Source of the DNA: Sclerodactyla briareus
Lineage: Eukaryota; Echinodermata; Holothuroidea; Dendrochirotida; Sclerodactylidae
DNA: 64,000 nt
Direction: 5' to 3'
NCBI GenBank assembly: GCA_026419785.1
Contig: JAODTK010001344.1
Coordinates: 186,001 to 250,000, forward strand
Shown: piece after piece, positions 47,060 to 58,799 of the stretch
Layout: every line of letters begins with the position of its first letter
Numbering within the stretch: position 1 is the stretch's first letter
Made by a program: the position numbers and the translations under genes
The notes under the pieces: generated by a model
Told to the model about the DNA's origin: nothing
The model's database searches: none
What the model saw: only the letters and a program-made list of their open reading frames with translations

Positions 47060-47815
47060 TTCCAGGGGTGGCGCCAGCGGGGGGGGGGGCAGTGGGGGGC
47101 CATGCCCCCCCCCCCATGGGGAAGCATGGCCCCCCGTCGGGGAAGTTTCCCCATCTCGTCGGGGATTTTTCATCTAGAGCACGACGGGTACGCTGCAAAT
47201 GTACACACCACGACGAGGGCTCTGCCCCGACAGTATATATTTCCAAACTTCTTGATAGTGAAAATTCCAATACTGAAGCTGAAAATTTTTCGGGGCGCTT
47301 CGCCCGCCTCATATTTTCTATAGACTGACAGTTTCGGACGCTCAGAGTTTAACATCAGCGGAATCACTTCTACAGGACTATAAATCTTGGAAAATATAGA
47401 TGGATACACAAGCGTAGTTTGATATCTTCGAAATGCCCTGCAAGAGATAGGGTACAATTCTTTTGGGGAGGATGCTCGTTTGCTGTCTACCACTGTTTTG
47501 CCTCTGTGTGGAGTGGGTGCTTTCACGACGCAGTGCCAGGTATTTCCTGTGCAGGTATCGGGAATACCTGACCCTATTTCCACTAATAAGGGGCCTGATG
47601 AAGTGGGAAGCTATGAAAGTAAACATGGCCCTGCATATGTGTAGTTCATTTTCGTTTTTTTTCTCTCAAGAAAAATGTTCAAAAATGAAAACACCAAAAA
47701 TGCAAGTTTTGACCCTCCTAGGGGGTAGGGTGAGCCTCGTCGGGGAACTTCAAACTTGGACCCCCCGTCGGGGAAGTCGGACCCCCCATCGGGGAAATTT
47801 GGCCCACTCACTGGA
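47060..47815. repeat. Clusters of short GTCGGGGAAG hairpin repeats
   Basis: Two clusters (47,076-47,175 and 47,735-47,805) consist of repeats such as CCCCCCGTCGGGGAAG, GGGGCCATGCCCCCC and CCCCCCATCGGGGAA. Each can fold into a small hairpin. GGGGCGCTTCGCCCG at 47,294 is another. About 400 bases of ordinary DNA lie between the clusters. This looks like part of an unrecognised mobile element. Confidence 0.5.
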
Positions 47816-48385
47816 GTTCCCTTGTCTAAACACCACACTACCACCCTAGTATGATGAAACCAAGACAAGATTGAACCTGGACTCTTGGAACAGGAATTTG
47901 AATGTTTTTTGCCTCATCAGCCATTTCACTCTATACCCCAGAATGACCTATTCAATCAGCGGTTTTCGCAGAAAAACAAGCGCATCCAGAGTTGGTTATG
48001 TAGCTGGGGATTCGGACATATCCACACACTATGGGCGCGGGCTTATAGCAGAACACAACGCTAATTACATGATGCTTATGTGCTATTGATGATGACAGCT
48101 ATGTACAACTATTGATGAGAGAATCAAATAGGGCGGATTTTCTGAACAAACTCCTGCAGATATTAGGGTGAGTAATAGTCGATCGAGGTAATAACAAAGG
48201 GAATAGCCCCCTCTATTTGAAAATAGCTATACACATATCATTTGCCTTTGCATGCTGGACTGAACCGGATCTTCTGCATGCAGGCGACCAATGTCATTAT
48301 ACTAAAGCACCCATACATATGTATATGAACCTTCTTATCGATTTCTCAGGCAACTGGTAAGACTGCTACTGATTTGCAAATCTAC

Positions 48386-48454
48386 CTTTGCTTTGAAGGG
48401 ACCATAGCTCCCTTTCGGCCTCCCACGTGGCCTATTCTCTGTGGGCTCTGGTTT
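48386..48454 (-). CDS. AT-hook exon 2 of HMGA-like gene
   Basis: The minus strand shows a textbook acceptor (TTCTGCTTACCTTTCAG), 23 complete codons and a GTAGAT donor. The peptide is KPEPTENRPRGRPKGSYGP followed by FKAK. PRGRPKGS is the AT-hook. The preceding EPTEN recalls the EPTGEPSPKRPRGRPKGS context of vertebrate HMGA (from memory). The exon is phase 0 at both ends and 69 bases long. Its phase-0 start accepts the phase-0 donor of hook exon 1. The intron upstream of it contains the whole satellite-bearing Helentron-like element. Confidence 0.8.
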
Positions 48455-48459
48455 CTGAA

Positions 48460-49030
48460 AGGTAAGCAGAATTTCAAGTGTGACAACAATTATAGGGAAG
48501 GTTGGTGATGGACCCAAATCTATCCTCGTGTGTCTGTCATTAGCAGGGGATGAAGTGCCACCGTGGAGTTGCATTATACTGCATTGATGGCAATATTAGA
48601 ACCCACCCAAAGTGCTACAAACCCAAGCTAAGCCCTCGTTCAAGGTGGACCAGATTTGCGACCGTCAGGTAAGACAGAGTGCATGGTCAGGTCCAGAGTG
48701 GGAGTGGAGTCTAGTCCCCACAAAACAAGTCTCAAGTCCAAAAACGAAGATCTAACCATCCGCGGTCTCGGACACCAAGCCCTCAACATACGAGTGAGAT
48801 CTCGGGCCGGATCTCCAGCCCGAGTCGAAAGTCCCTGTCACACTTGGCTTCCAGCAGAAATTTATTGTATTACGTTCAAAACAAGCAAAATATCATAGTT
48901 AGTGGTGCATCATCCCACAAAACGAGTCTATTGTGAATGTTGCATATATCCCAATGCGAAATTTGATCAGCCCTTCTATACCGTTTGTAGTGCTCCCCAT
49001 TGGGGAAGCTCATCTCAATAGCCTTTGTTT
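48460..49030. other. Intron-like DNA, nothing recognised
   Basis: No conserved coding or repeat is visible. The open frame at 48,656-48,898 is featureless. Confidence 0.4.
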
Positions 49031-49034
49031 TGCA

Positions 49035-50685
49035 AATTGCGATGCAGCAATGCCAAAACTAATGACTTAAGCCCTAAACAACCCATGTAACTCCACCTGA
49101 ACTCCACACTGGCTCTACTGTATCCAGTCGAAGACTCAAGAACCATAATTAATTTGCAGGACAGAAAGTGGGATCACTTCCAAAGTATTTGTTTGAAAAC
49201 ATGGTAGTAGAAGATCATCAATTATTCCATTCGTCTTTGCAGGCAGCAAGCATACTGGTACCAGTTATTCACTGAAACACCGATAGCATTCTGTAGTTTG
49301 TTTACAAGCCAGCCTATTATGCCCTCTAATGACATTGACCTTACCTTGCCATGAACTACGGACCACCCCCCTAATGAACTCCTGGCTACCCCCATAGGTA
49401 CCCCAGAGAAGTCAATTGAAAACACTAACCAACATTCAAGGTATGGACCCTGATCCAACCTATTTATTCTCCTGTACAATTTAACCCCATATTCACTGAA
49501 AACACTAACAACATCAATGGTATGACCCGGATACAACCTATTATTCTCCTTACAATTTAACCCTATTAGTTCATAGCCTTTCAAAGCCATTGGTCCTAAC
49601 AGATTTCTTTCAAATCAGCACACGTGAAAAAAAACCCAGTCAAACCCCACACCCCGAGACGTGAAGGTTCTAGCAGTTGCTCCGTTGAGTTACTGGAGGT
49701 CCAATGTACTGTACTTTTGCGGAATACATATTAACTTATGCCCGAGTCACGGCGGGAAGGGTGGGGGGGAGGGAGGGGGGCTACTCTGATAGCCAATTAG
49801 CCAAAATGTCCTTGCAGGATATATCTCTCAAATGGCAACTAGAATGTCGGGCATGTAAACCGCCAGACGTATAGATACCCGCATCTCTTATTCAAGACAT
49901 TGGTGAACAGTGAACCGGACAATATTGTAGAAAGAGACATTTATAGACTTGTGAAGCAAAAATTGCGATGCAGCAATGCCAAAAACTAATATGAAATTAT
50001 GCCCACTCTAACCTAACAACCCATGTACTCAACCTGAACTCCACACTGGCTCCTACTCTCTCCAGTCGAATGACTCAAGACCATAATAATTTTCAGGACA
50101 GCAGTGATCGCTGCAGATTGTTTTGAACATGGTATTAGAATGTCACAATATTTCATCGTCTTTGCAGGCAGGCAAGCATCCTGGTACCATTATTCACTGA
50201 ATAAACAACCTATAGCATTTGTAGTTTGTGTACAAGCCAGCTATATGCCCTCTAATGACATTGACCTTACTGGCAGAACGCCTGGACACCCCCCACCATG
50301 AACTCCGGACACCCCCATAAGGTACCCCAGAGAGTTCAATGAAAACATAACCAAACATCCATGGTATGACCGGATCCAACCTATTTTTCTCTTACAATAT
50401 TTAACCCGTATTTCAATGAAAAACTAACCAACATCAATGGTATGACCCTGATCCAACCTATTTATTCTCCGTCAATTTAACCCATAATTAGGTCATTAGC
50501 CTTCAAAGACATTGTTCCTAACAGATTCTTTCAAATTCAGCAAACGTGAAAAAAACCCATATCAACATATAATTATGCAGAGTCCGGCGGGAACGGGGGG
50601 GGGGGGGGAGGGAGGTGGGGCTACTCTGATTAGCACCAATTAGCCAAAATTGTATTGAGGCTTATCTCAAATGGGCAACTAGAAA
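49035..50685. repeat. Tandem duplication of about 0.9 kb, two copies
   Basis: Markers occur twice in the same order: AATTGCGATGCAGCAATGCC (49,037 and 49,964), CTGAACTCCACACTGGCTC (49,100 and 50,035), the TATGCCCTCTAATGACATTG block (49,316 and 50,233), GGGGCTACTCTGAT and TAGCCAAAAT (49,798 and 50,641). The offset is about 840-930 bases because of internal length changes. Each copy ends in the left end of a Helentron-like element, so the duplication carried that end with it. Confidence 0.8.
49843..49960 (+). mobile_element. Helentron-like left-end fragment, copy D
   Basis: GAATGTCGGGCATGTAAACC, then GCCAGACGTATAGATACCCGC, and a body up to ACTTGTGAAGCAAA match the first 120 bases of copies E and F. 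It then stops where the second copy of the flanking duplication begins. Confidence 0.7.
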
Positions 50686-53600
50686 AATGTTGAGGCATTG
50701 TAAAACCGACCAGACGGTATATATCCCCGCCATCTCGTATTCAAGGACATTTGGTGAACGTGAGACGGACCAATATTCGTAAAAAAGAATATATTTATAG
50801 ACTTGTGAAGCGACAACGTGTACAGGTAAATGAGTGCGTCCCTAAATGAGCACAGTTATTCAAGATTGAACCACATAACCACCCGACAGAGGCAAATCGG
50901 TCGAGTCACACACAGAAGGTCAACAAATGATATCACAAGGGTGAACCATCAAGCCTTCGCAGAGATTCAATTCTCAGATATTTAGCAAAAACAACAGTTT
51001 TTTTAACCCCCTCAGTGACATCGAAGACCTTTAATGATATATGAACAGTTTTTTATGAGAAATTTCTACCTCTCCATGTGTACAGCACTCATAGGAACAT
51101 TTTGCATTCTGATGAACACACCCAGTGCTTTGCCGAAAAGTACTAAATCAGTTTTTGACCCTAAGTGACCTTTAATGATCTCAATGACATGGCGGTTTCC
51201 ATGAAAATTGTTACACTCCATGTGTGCATCCACTCATAGAAGCATATTGCGCATGCCCAAGAACATGTCCAATGTTAGTGACGAAAAAAAGGTATAAATT
51301 GAACCTGTGAACCCTTGTAACTACCAAAGGAAGGTACCGACGAAGCGGGAGTTAGTGTTTCTCTCCCATAAAGCACCACAAGCTCAATCAATATCCAAAA
51401 TAACAGTTTCTATTTTTTTTGCCCCAAACTCCTTAAATAAGCACATTTATTTTTTAAATGATTCGACCTTTACCACAGAAATCCGAAAGGAGGTTCAAAT
51501 TCAGGTAGCGGGTCACACACATGCGGTCAACAATTATATCACAATGGTGAACCATCCACGCTTCGCAAGATAGTCACTTCTCCAATTATGGCCAAAAACA
51601 GGTTTTGACCCCCTAAGTGACCTCGAATGACCTTTAATGATATGACAGATTTGATGAGAATTGTTACTCTCCATTGTGATACCTCACGCCTAGGAGCATT
51701 TGCATCTGATGAAACATACCCAGGCTATTGCCGAAAAAAAGTACTAAAATCAGTTTTGACCCCTAAGTGACCTAATGACCTTCAATGACATGGCGGCTTC
51801 TATGAAAAGTGGTACTCTCCATGTGATGCATCCACTCCTACAAGGCATATTGCATTCCAATGAACATGGTCCAATGTAGTCGAAAAAAGGTTATACAACT
51901 CTCCATGTGAGGCATTCCCACTCCTACAAAGCATATTGAATTCCATGAAAATGTCCAAGTTATTGCGAAAAAAGGTTATAAAATGAAACTGTGACCCCTT
52001 GTAACTACAAAGTAAGTTCCGATCGAAACGGGGAGTTGGTTCCTCCAATAAAGCACACAAAGCTCTATCAATATCGAAAAATAACCAGTATCTATTTTTT
52101 TTGCCGTTAACTCCTTAAAAAACACAGTTATTCAAGATTCGACCTTTACCACAGGACACTCGACAGAAGTCAAATTCAGGTCAGAGGTCACACAAATGCA
52201 GGTAACAATTATATCACAATGGTGAACATCAGCATTCGCAGAAAATTCAATTCTCCCAATATAACCAAAAAAACAGTTTTTGACCCCTAAGTGACTCGAA
52301 TGACTTAATGAGATGACAGTTGTTATGAAGAATTGTTACTCTCCAGGTGATACATCCACGCCTAGGAGGATATTGCATTCTGAGGACACACACCCAGTGC
52401 TATTGCGGAAAAAGGACTCTCTCAAAAATCATTTTTTGAAAACCTAAGTGACCTTGAATGGACCTTCAATGACAGGCGGTTTTTATGAAAACTTGGGAAC
52501 TCCGTTGATGCATCCACTCCTAGTCGCATATTGCATTCCAATTGTACCATGTCCAATGTTTATTGCCGAAAAAAGGTATTTATAAAATTGAAATTTGACC
52601 CCTTGTAACTACCAAAGTAAGAGTGTCCGACGAAGCGGGAGTGTCTCCCTCAATAAAGCACACAAAGCTATATCCATATCCAAAAAATACCCAGTTCCTA
52701 TTTCTTTGCCCGTAACTCCTTAAATAAACATTTTTCAAGATCACCCTTCAACCACATGACCACCAGACAGAGGTCAAATTCAGTTCAGAGGTCACACACA
52801 TGCATGGTCAACAATTATATCACAATGGTTAACCAGCCAGCCTTCGCAGATATTCAATTCTGGATTATAGCCAAAAAAACAGTTTTTGACCCTAAGTGAC
52901 CTCGAATGACTTAATGAATTGACAGTTTTTTATGAGAAGTTACTTCTCATGTGATCATCCATCCTAGGAGCATTTTGCATTCTGAGAAATACCAGTGCAT
53001 TGAGAAAAAAAGTACTAAAAATCAGTTTTTGACCCTAAGTGACCTTAATGACCTTCAATGACATGGCGGTGTCCATGAAATTGGTACAATCCATGTGAGC
53101 ATCCACTCCTAGAAGCTATTGCATTCCAATGAACAGGTCCAATGATATTGCGAAAAAAGGTATAAAATGACTTTGACCCCTTGTAACACCAAAAGTGTCC
53201 GATTCGAAGCGGGAGTTGTCTCCCTCCATAAGGCACACAAAGCTCTTCACATAACCAAAAATACCGGTTTCTATTTTTTGCCCGTAACCGGAAACTCCTT
53301 TAAATAAGCACATTTATTCAGAAGATTAGAACCTTTAACCACCATGACCACCGACAGAGGTCAAAGTCAGGTCAGAGGGCAAACCAATGCAGGTCAAACA
53401 TTATTATCACAAATGTGAAACCCTCAGCCTTCACAATATTCCATTCTCTGATTATAGCCAAAAAAAACAGTTTTTGACCCCTAAGTGAACCTCGAAGAAC
53501 TGTAATGATATGTGACGTTTTTATGAGAATTGTTACTCTCATGATGATACATCCAATCAGTAGGAGCATTTTGCATTAAAATGAACACACCCAGTGCATT

Positions 53601-56474
53601 GCCGAAAAAAGGACTCAAATCATTGTGACACCTAAGTGACCTTTAATGACCTTCAATGACAATCCATGGCGGTGTTTTCTGAAAAGTGGTACACTCCAGG
53701 TGATGCATCAACTCTACAAGCATATGCATTCCAAGAAAACATGTCCAATGTTATTGGAAAAAGTAGAAAATTGAACTTTTTGACCCATGTAATACCACAA
53801 AGTAAGTGTCGATGATCGAAGAGGGGAGTGGTCTCCCGCCATAAAGCACACAAAGCTCTATCACATATCCAAAAAAAACCAACAGTTCTATTTTTTGCCC
53901 GCCGTACCTCCTTAATAAGCACATTTATTCAAGTTCGACCGTTTTAACCCCACATTGACCAACCGACAAGAGGTCAAATTCAGTTCAGAGGTCACACACA
54001 TGCAGGTCAACAATATATCACAATGGTGAGCCATACAGCCTTCGCAGAAATTCAATTCTCCGATTATAACAAAAAAACAGTTTTTGACCCCCTCTAAGTG
54101 ACCTCGAATGACCTTTTAAATGATATGACAGTTTTTTAGGAGAATTGGTATCTTCCATGGATACATCCACTCCTAGGGGCATGTGCATTCGGATGAACAT
54201 ACCCAGTGCTATTGCCGAAAAAGTACTAAAATCAGTTTTGGACCCCTAAGTGACCTTTAATGACCCTTCAATGACATGGCGGCTTCCATGAAACTTGGTA
54301 CAGTCCATGTGATGCATCCACTCTACACGCATATTGCATTCCAATGTACATGTCCAATGTTATGGGAAAAAAGGGATAAAATTGAACTTTGACCTTGTAA
54401 CTACCAAAGTAAGGTCCGATCCGAAAAAAGCGGGAGTTGTTTTCCTCATAAAGCACACAAAGCTCTATCAAATATCCAAAAATCAACCCGTTTTCTATTT
54501 CTTTGCCCGTAACCCTTAAATAAGCACATTTATCAAGATGCAACCTTCAACCTTCAACATCATGACCACCAGACAGAGGCAAATCAGTCAGACGTCACAC
54601 ACATGCCGGTCAACAATTATATCACAATGTGAACCATTCCAGCCTTCGCAGATATTCAATCTTGAATTTATAGCCAAAAAAAATTTTGGACCCCGAAGTG
54701 ACCTCGAATGACCTTAATGATATAGGACAGTTTTTACTGAATCTTGTTACTCTCCATGTGATTTAATCCACCCTTGAGCATTTTGCATTCTGCGAAACAC
54801 ACACCAGTGCTATGCGAAAAAGTATAAAATCAGTTTTTGACCCTCTAGTAGTGACCCTTTAGGACCTCAATGAAATGGCGGTTCCAGAAAATTGGTACAC
54901 TCCATGTTATGCAATCACTCCTACAAGCATATTGCATTCCCAAGTGAAAATGTCCAAGTTTATTGCGAAAAAAAAGGTATAAAATGAACTTTGACCCCTT
55001 GTCAACTACCAAGTTAGTAAGAGGTCCGATCGAAGAGGGAGTTGTCTCCCTCCATAATAGCCACACAAAGCCGCTATCCACATATCCAAAAAAACCAGTT
55101 TCTATTTTTTGGGCCCGTAACTCCTTTAAATAAACACATTCATTCAAGATTCGACCTTTAACCACATGACCACTTGACAGAGGTCAAATGCAGGTGGTCA
55201 GAGGGTCACACACAGGCAGGTCAAACAAATTATATCCACAATGGTGAACCATTCCAGCCTTCGCAGATATTCAATTCCCAATTAAGGCCAAAAAACAGTT
55301 TTGGACCCCTAAGTGACCTCGAATGACCTTAATGCTACGACAGTTTTTATGAGAATTGTTACTCTCCAGATGATACTCCAACTCCTAGGAGCATTTGCAT
55401 TCTGATGAACACACCAGGGCTATTGCGAAAAAAAAAAGTACTAAAATCAGTTTTTGACCACCTTAAGGACCTTTAATGACCTTCACGGACCTGGCGGTTT
55501 TTATGAAAATTGTTACATCCAGTGTGATGCATCCACACCTAGAAGCATATTGCATTCAATGAACATGTCCAATGTTATTGCGAAAACGTATTAAACTCAG
55601 CATTTTGACTGATCAGGAGAACTAATATGCAAATTCGTCCCACAATTTACCCCTCAGTGATCTTGATGCTATTGAATACATTTATCAGGGACGGGTAGGT
55701 AGGTCCTATTCACAAACAGAAGAGTTTCGTCAAAATCCCTAAAAGTTGAGAAACTAATTGCATTATTTATTCTAATTATGATAACGAATATGTAAAATAA
55801 GCACACATAATGACCTTCAGTGATTCAACGCAATTGAATAAATTTATCGGGATCTGTTAGAAGGTCCTACTCCCTAAGTTTCGTGAGAATCCAATAAAGT
55901 TTATACATCGCCTCATTGCTAATTGGGTCACTTATGCAAATTAGTTCATGCAAGATGACCTCCCGTGACATCGGCCACATTAGGGAAAAATATCGGCACT
56001 GATAGTGGACCTATTCACCCAAGTTTCATGAAAAATCAAGAGGTTTGGAAATATCACATTACATGATGTAAATTCGGCGTACTGGCCAAAGAAAGAAAAT
56101 GCCAAAACTTGACCTCCGGATGCCTTGATGAAATTGTCGCCAGTTTTCAGCTCCAACAACTACCCACAACCACCACGGTTCGTGTAAATCGCACGAACCT
56201 GAAAATTTTGCGGGAAACCCTGCCAAATAGAGGGCAACAAAATATACGATTAGAGACATTTCGAACTTATCCAAGATTTATCATACGGGACCATGTGACC
56301 AAGTTTTGGGCAAAATCGGATAAACTGTTGAAGAATGAGAGCACTAAAGCCTAAAGTTCCAGGCCGGCGGCGGCGGAGGAAGAGCGGGACACAAACCCAC
56401 ACACCCAAACACCAAAACACAATGGCCAAAACCATAATATCCCGAACACTTACAGTGTTGCGGGGATGTATATA
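50686..56474 (+). mobile_element. Helentron-like element, copy E, enlarged by a satellite
   Basis: The left end (ATGTTGAGGCATTGTAAAACC, then ACGGTATATATCCCCGCC) and the body to GTGTACAGGTAAATG match copy F. The right part (ACTAATATGCAAATTCGTCC onward, AAATAGAGGGCA, then the hairpin CCCGAACACTTACAGTGTTG at 56,440-56,460 plus CGGGGATGTATAT) also matches F. Between them lies an array of about 4.7 kb. The element has no coding capacity. It lies in the intron between AT-hook exons 1 and 2. Confidence 0.7.
50850..55595 (+). repeat. 607-bp satellite, about eight copies, inside copy E
   Basis: The anchor CCCCTAAGTGACCTCGAATG (with variants) recurs near 50,997, 51,599, 52,276, 52,881, 53,469, 54,078, 54,685 and 55,297. 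Spacings are 588-612 apart from one of 677, which is explained by a local duplication of about 70 bases at 51,890-51,960. Each unit also has GCGGGAGTTGTCTCCCTCC, ACCACATGACCACC, CGACAGAGGTCAAA and CACACACATGCAGGTCAACA. Every ORF across it is a repeat artefact. Confidence 0.9.
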
Positions 56475-56686
56475 TTGTGCTCTGTTTCGTAAATGTAAGT
56501 TAGGTGAATGTAGGACTAATTCATGCTACCAATCGAGCATGAAATCAGGAGAAACCAATGAGCATTTAAGAACTTCTTCAAGTGCCTCGAACCAAAATTT
56601 TTGAATCTTTGGAACTTTATGTTGAAAAGAAAATGATGGTTGCTGAAACTACTTGACCAATAATAACTCTTCTGGTTTTTTCTTAC
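56475..56686. other. Intron sequence between copy E and AT-hook exon 1
   Basis: About 210 bases of ordinary DNA between the right hairpin of copy E and the exon 1 donor. No feature is recognised. Confidence 0.5.
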
Positions 56687-56759
56687 TGGTTTTCTGTTTT
56701 TGTTGGGACTCCCCTTTGGTCTTCCTCTTGGTTGGTTTTTATCTTGAGTTCTCAGTATC
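56687..56759 (-). CDS. AT-hook exon 1 (most upstream seen) of HMGA-like gene
   Basis: Minus-strand AGTTTTTAATGTTGGCAG is the acceptor and GTAAGA the donor. The peptide ILRTQDKNQPRGRPKGSPNK, then NRKP, contains the canonical AT-hook PRGRPKG with basic flanks. The 73-base exon ends in phase 0, as hook exon 2 requires, and begins with a single spare base, so the missing upstream exon should end in phase 2 unless one base is wrong here. No start-codon exon was found to the right, so the gene's 5' end is either unrecognised at 57-64 kb or beyond the window. The exon is bracketed by Helentron-like copies E and F. Confidence 0.75.
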
Positions 56760-56821
56760 CTGCCAACATTAAAAACTAAAAATTTATAATTCGAACTCCC
56801 ACTGATATCAACCAACTAGAA

Positions 56822-58582
56822 AATGTCGGGCGGGTAAAAACCGCCACGAACGTCTATATCCCCGCATACATTTTATTCAAGAAATTTGGTTAACATGAAA
56901 CTGGACAATATTCGTAGAAAGGAGACATTTATAGACTGTGAAGCAAACAAGTGTTACAGGTATAGGGGTCATTCCATGAATTGAAACAGAAGGGGCCAAC
57001 CTTTGACATTGATATTTCAGGGCCAAATCAGTTTTATCCATTGCCTCAATCAATTTCTACTCAAGAGGACTTTGTGTCATTCTGCATTCATTCTAATGAT
57101 CAAACAGTACTATTTTGCATTGAAAAATATTATACACATCCACAGGTCTCATAAAATTGGGAATACGGTTTCATATGTAAAGGGCGACACCATTTGTGAC
57201 CTTTGTTTTGGTTCCCCAAAGTATTAAAATAAATCAAACCCACACAAGCTTTTAATTTGTTTATGAATTGATTGTGATTTTGTCAATTTCTGACAGGGAT
57301 ATAAAACAAATTCTTCATTTAATGTAGTTTCACGGGTTTTAGGACCATAAGAAGCATATTAGGCCTATAATGACCTTGTTAATTGTATTAGGCATCCCTA
57401 CAGCCCCCGACAAGGTGCGTCTCAAAATAGCACATATTAATCAAGACACAACCTCTAACCACATGACCACCCGACAGAGGTCAAATCAGGTCAGCGGGTC
57501 CCACACATGCAGGTCAACATTAGATCACAATGGTGACCATCCAGCCTTCGCAGATATTCAATTCTCCGATTATAGCCAACCATCAGTTTTTGACCCCTAA
57601 GTGACCTCGAAGCCCTTTAAAAATGATATACATTTTTTACTGAATCTTGTTACTCTCCATGTGAATAAGTCCACTCCTAGGAGCATTTTGCATTCTGATG
57701 ACCACACCCATGCTATTGCCGGAAAAAGTATTAACTCATCATTTTGACTATCAGGATAACTAATATGCAAATTAGTCCCAACAATTTACCCTCAGTGATC
57801 TTGATGCTATTGAAATAAATTTATCAACTGGTAGTAGGTCCTATCACAAAGTTTCGTCAAAATCCAAAAGTTGAGAAATATTGCATTAATTATTCTAATT
57901 ATCTAACGAATATGTCAAATTAAACAAACATAAGACCTTGAGTGATTCAACGCATTGAATAAATTTATCGGACGGTTAGAAGTCCTGCCCCATACTCACC
58001 AAGGTTTAGTGAGAATCCAACAAAGTTTATAAAAGTTGCCTAATTGCCTAATTGGGCCAATATTATTGCCAAATTAGGTAATACAAGATGACTCCAGTGA
58101 CTCGCAACATTAGGAAAATTCATCGGCCACTGATAGTTGGCCCTCTTATTCAACAAGTTTCATGAGATTCCAATGATGTTTGAAAATATCACTACATTAT
58201 AGCCTAATTAGGCTACTGGCTTACAGAAATGCAAACTTGACCTCGGATGACTTGAAAATTGTCGCATGTTTTGTGGCTCAAACAATACCCACAAACCACA
58301 CGTTTCGTGTGATCGCACCACTTGAAAATTTTGCGAAAACTGCCAAATAGAGGGCAGCAATACAAGATATAGCCTTTTCGAACTTATCAGAGATTTTATC
58401 ATACGGACATGTGTAACAAGTTTTGTGTCAATCGGGGGAGAAAGTGCTAAAGAATGAGAGCCGTAACGCCTGAAGTTCCAGCGGCGGCAGCGGAGACGGC
58501 GCGGCGGCGGAGACGGCGTGGTGGGACCCAGTCAAAACCATAAATTCCCCGAACACTAGCAGTGTTGCGGGGATATAATTAA
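56822..58582 (+). mobile_element. Helentron-like element, copy F
   Basis: Left end ATGTCGGGCGGGTAAAAACC, then CGTCTATATCCCCGC. Right hairpin CCCCGAACACTAGCAGTGTT, then GCGGGGATATAATT at 58,547-58,580. It shares both arms with copy E but has only about 300 bases (57,428-57,728) of the satellite unit. About 445 bases (56,965-57,410) have no match in E and probably represent an insertion. The stretch before the right end holds GCGGCGGAGACGGCG repeats. It begins 62 bases upstream of the acceptor of AT-hook exon 1. Confidence 0.7.
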
Positions 58583-58799
58583 GTATAATATCATTGATCT
58601 AATGCGTATAGCATCAAATGTGACTGATTCCTTCACCCCGCTGTTTCCTTACCCCCCCTTCACACCCCGTGGTCTTTGCATTTTGAATCAGATGTGGGTT
58701 TTAACTCTGGCTGGCCTGAAGTAACTCATGGTGCCCAAGTCATTTTTTTACTGGGGCAAGGAATCGCCTTCCTTTCAACTTTCCGCTTTTCACTATCTT

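Noticed and set aside
50850-55595. Regularly spaced repeats considered as a CRISPR-like or coding repeat array
   Set aside because: The 607-bp period has no short repeat/spacer pattern, and frames are closed; it is satellite DNA in an animal genome.
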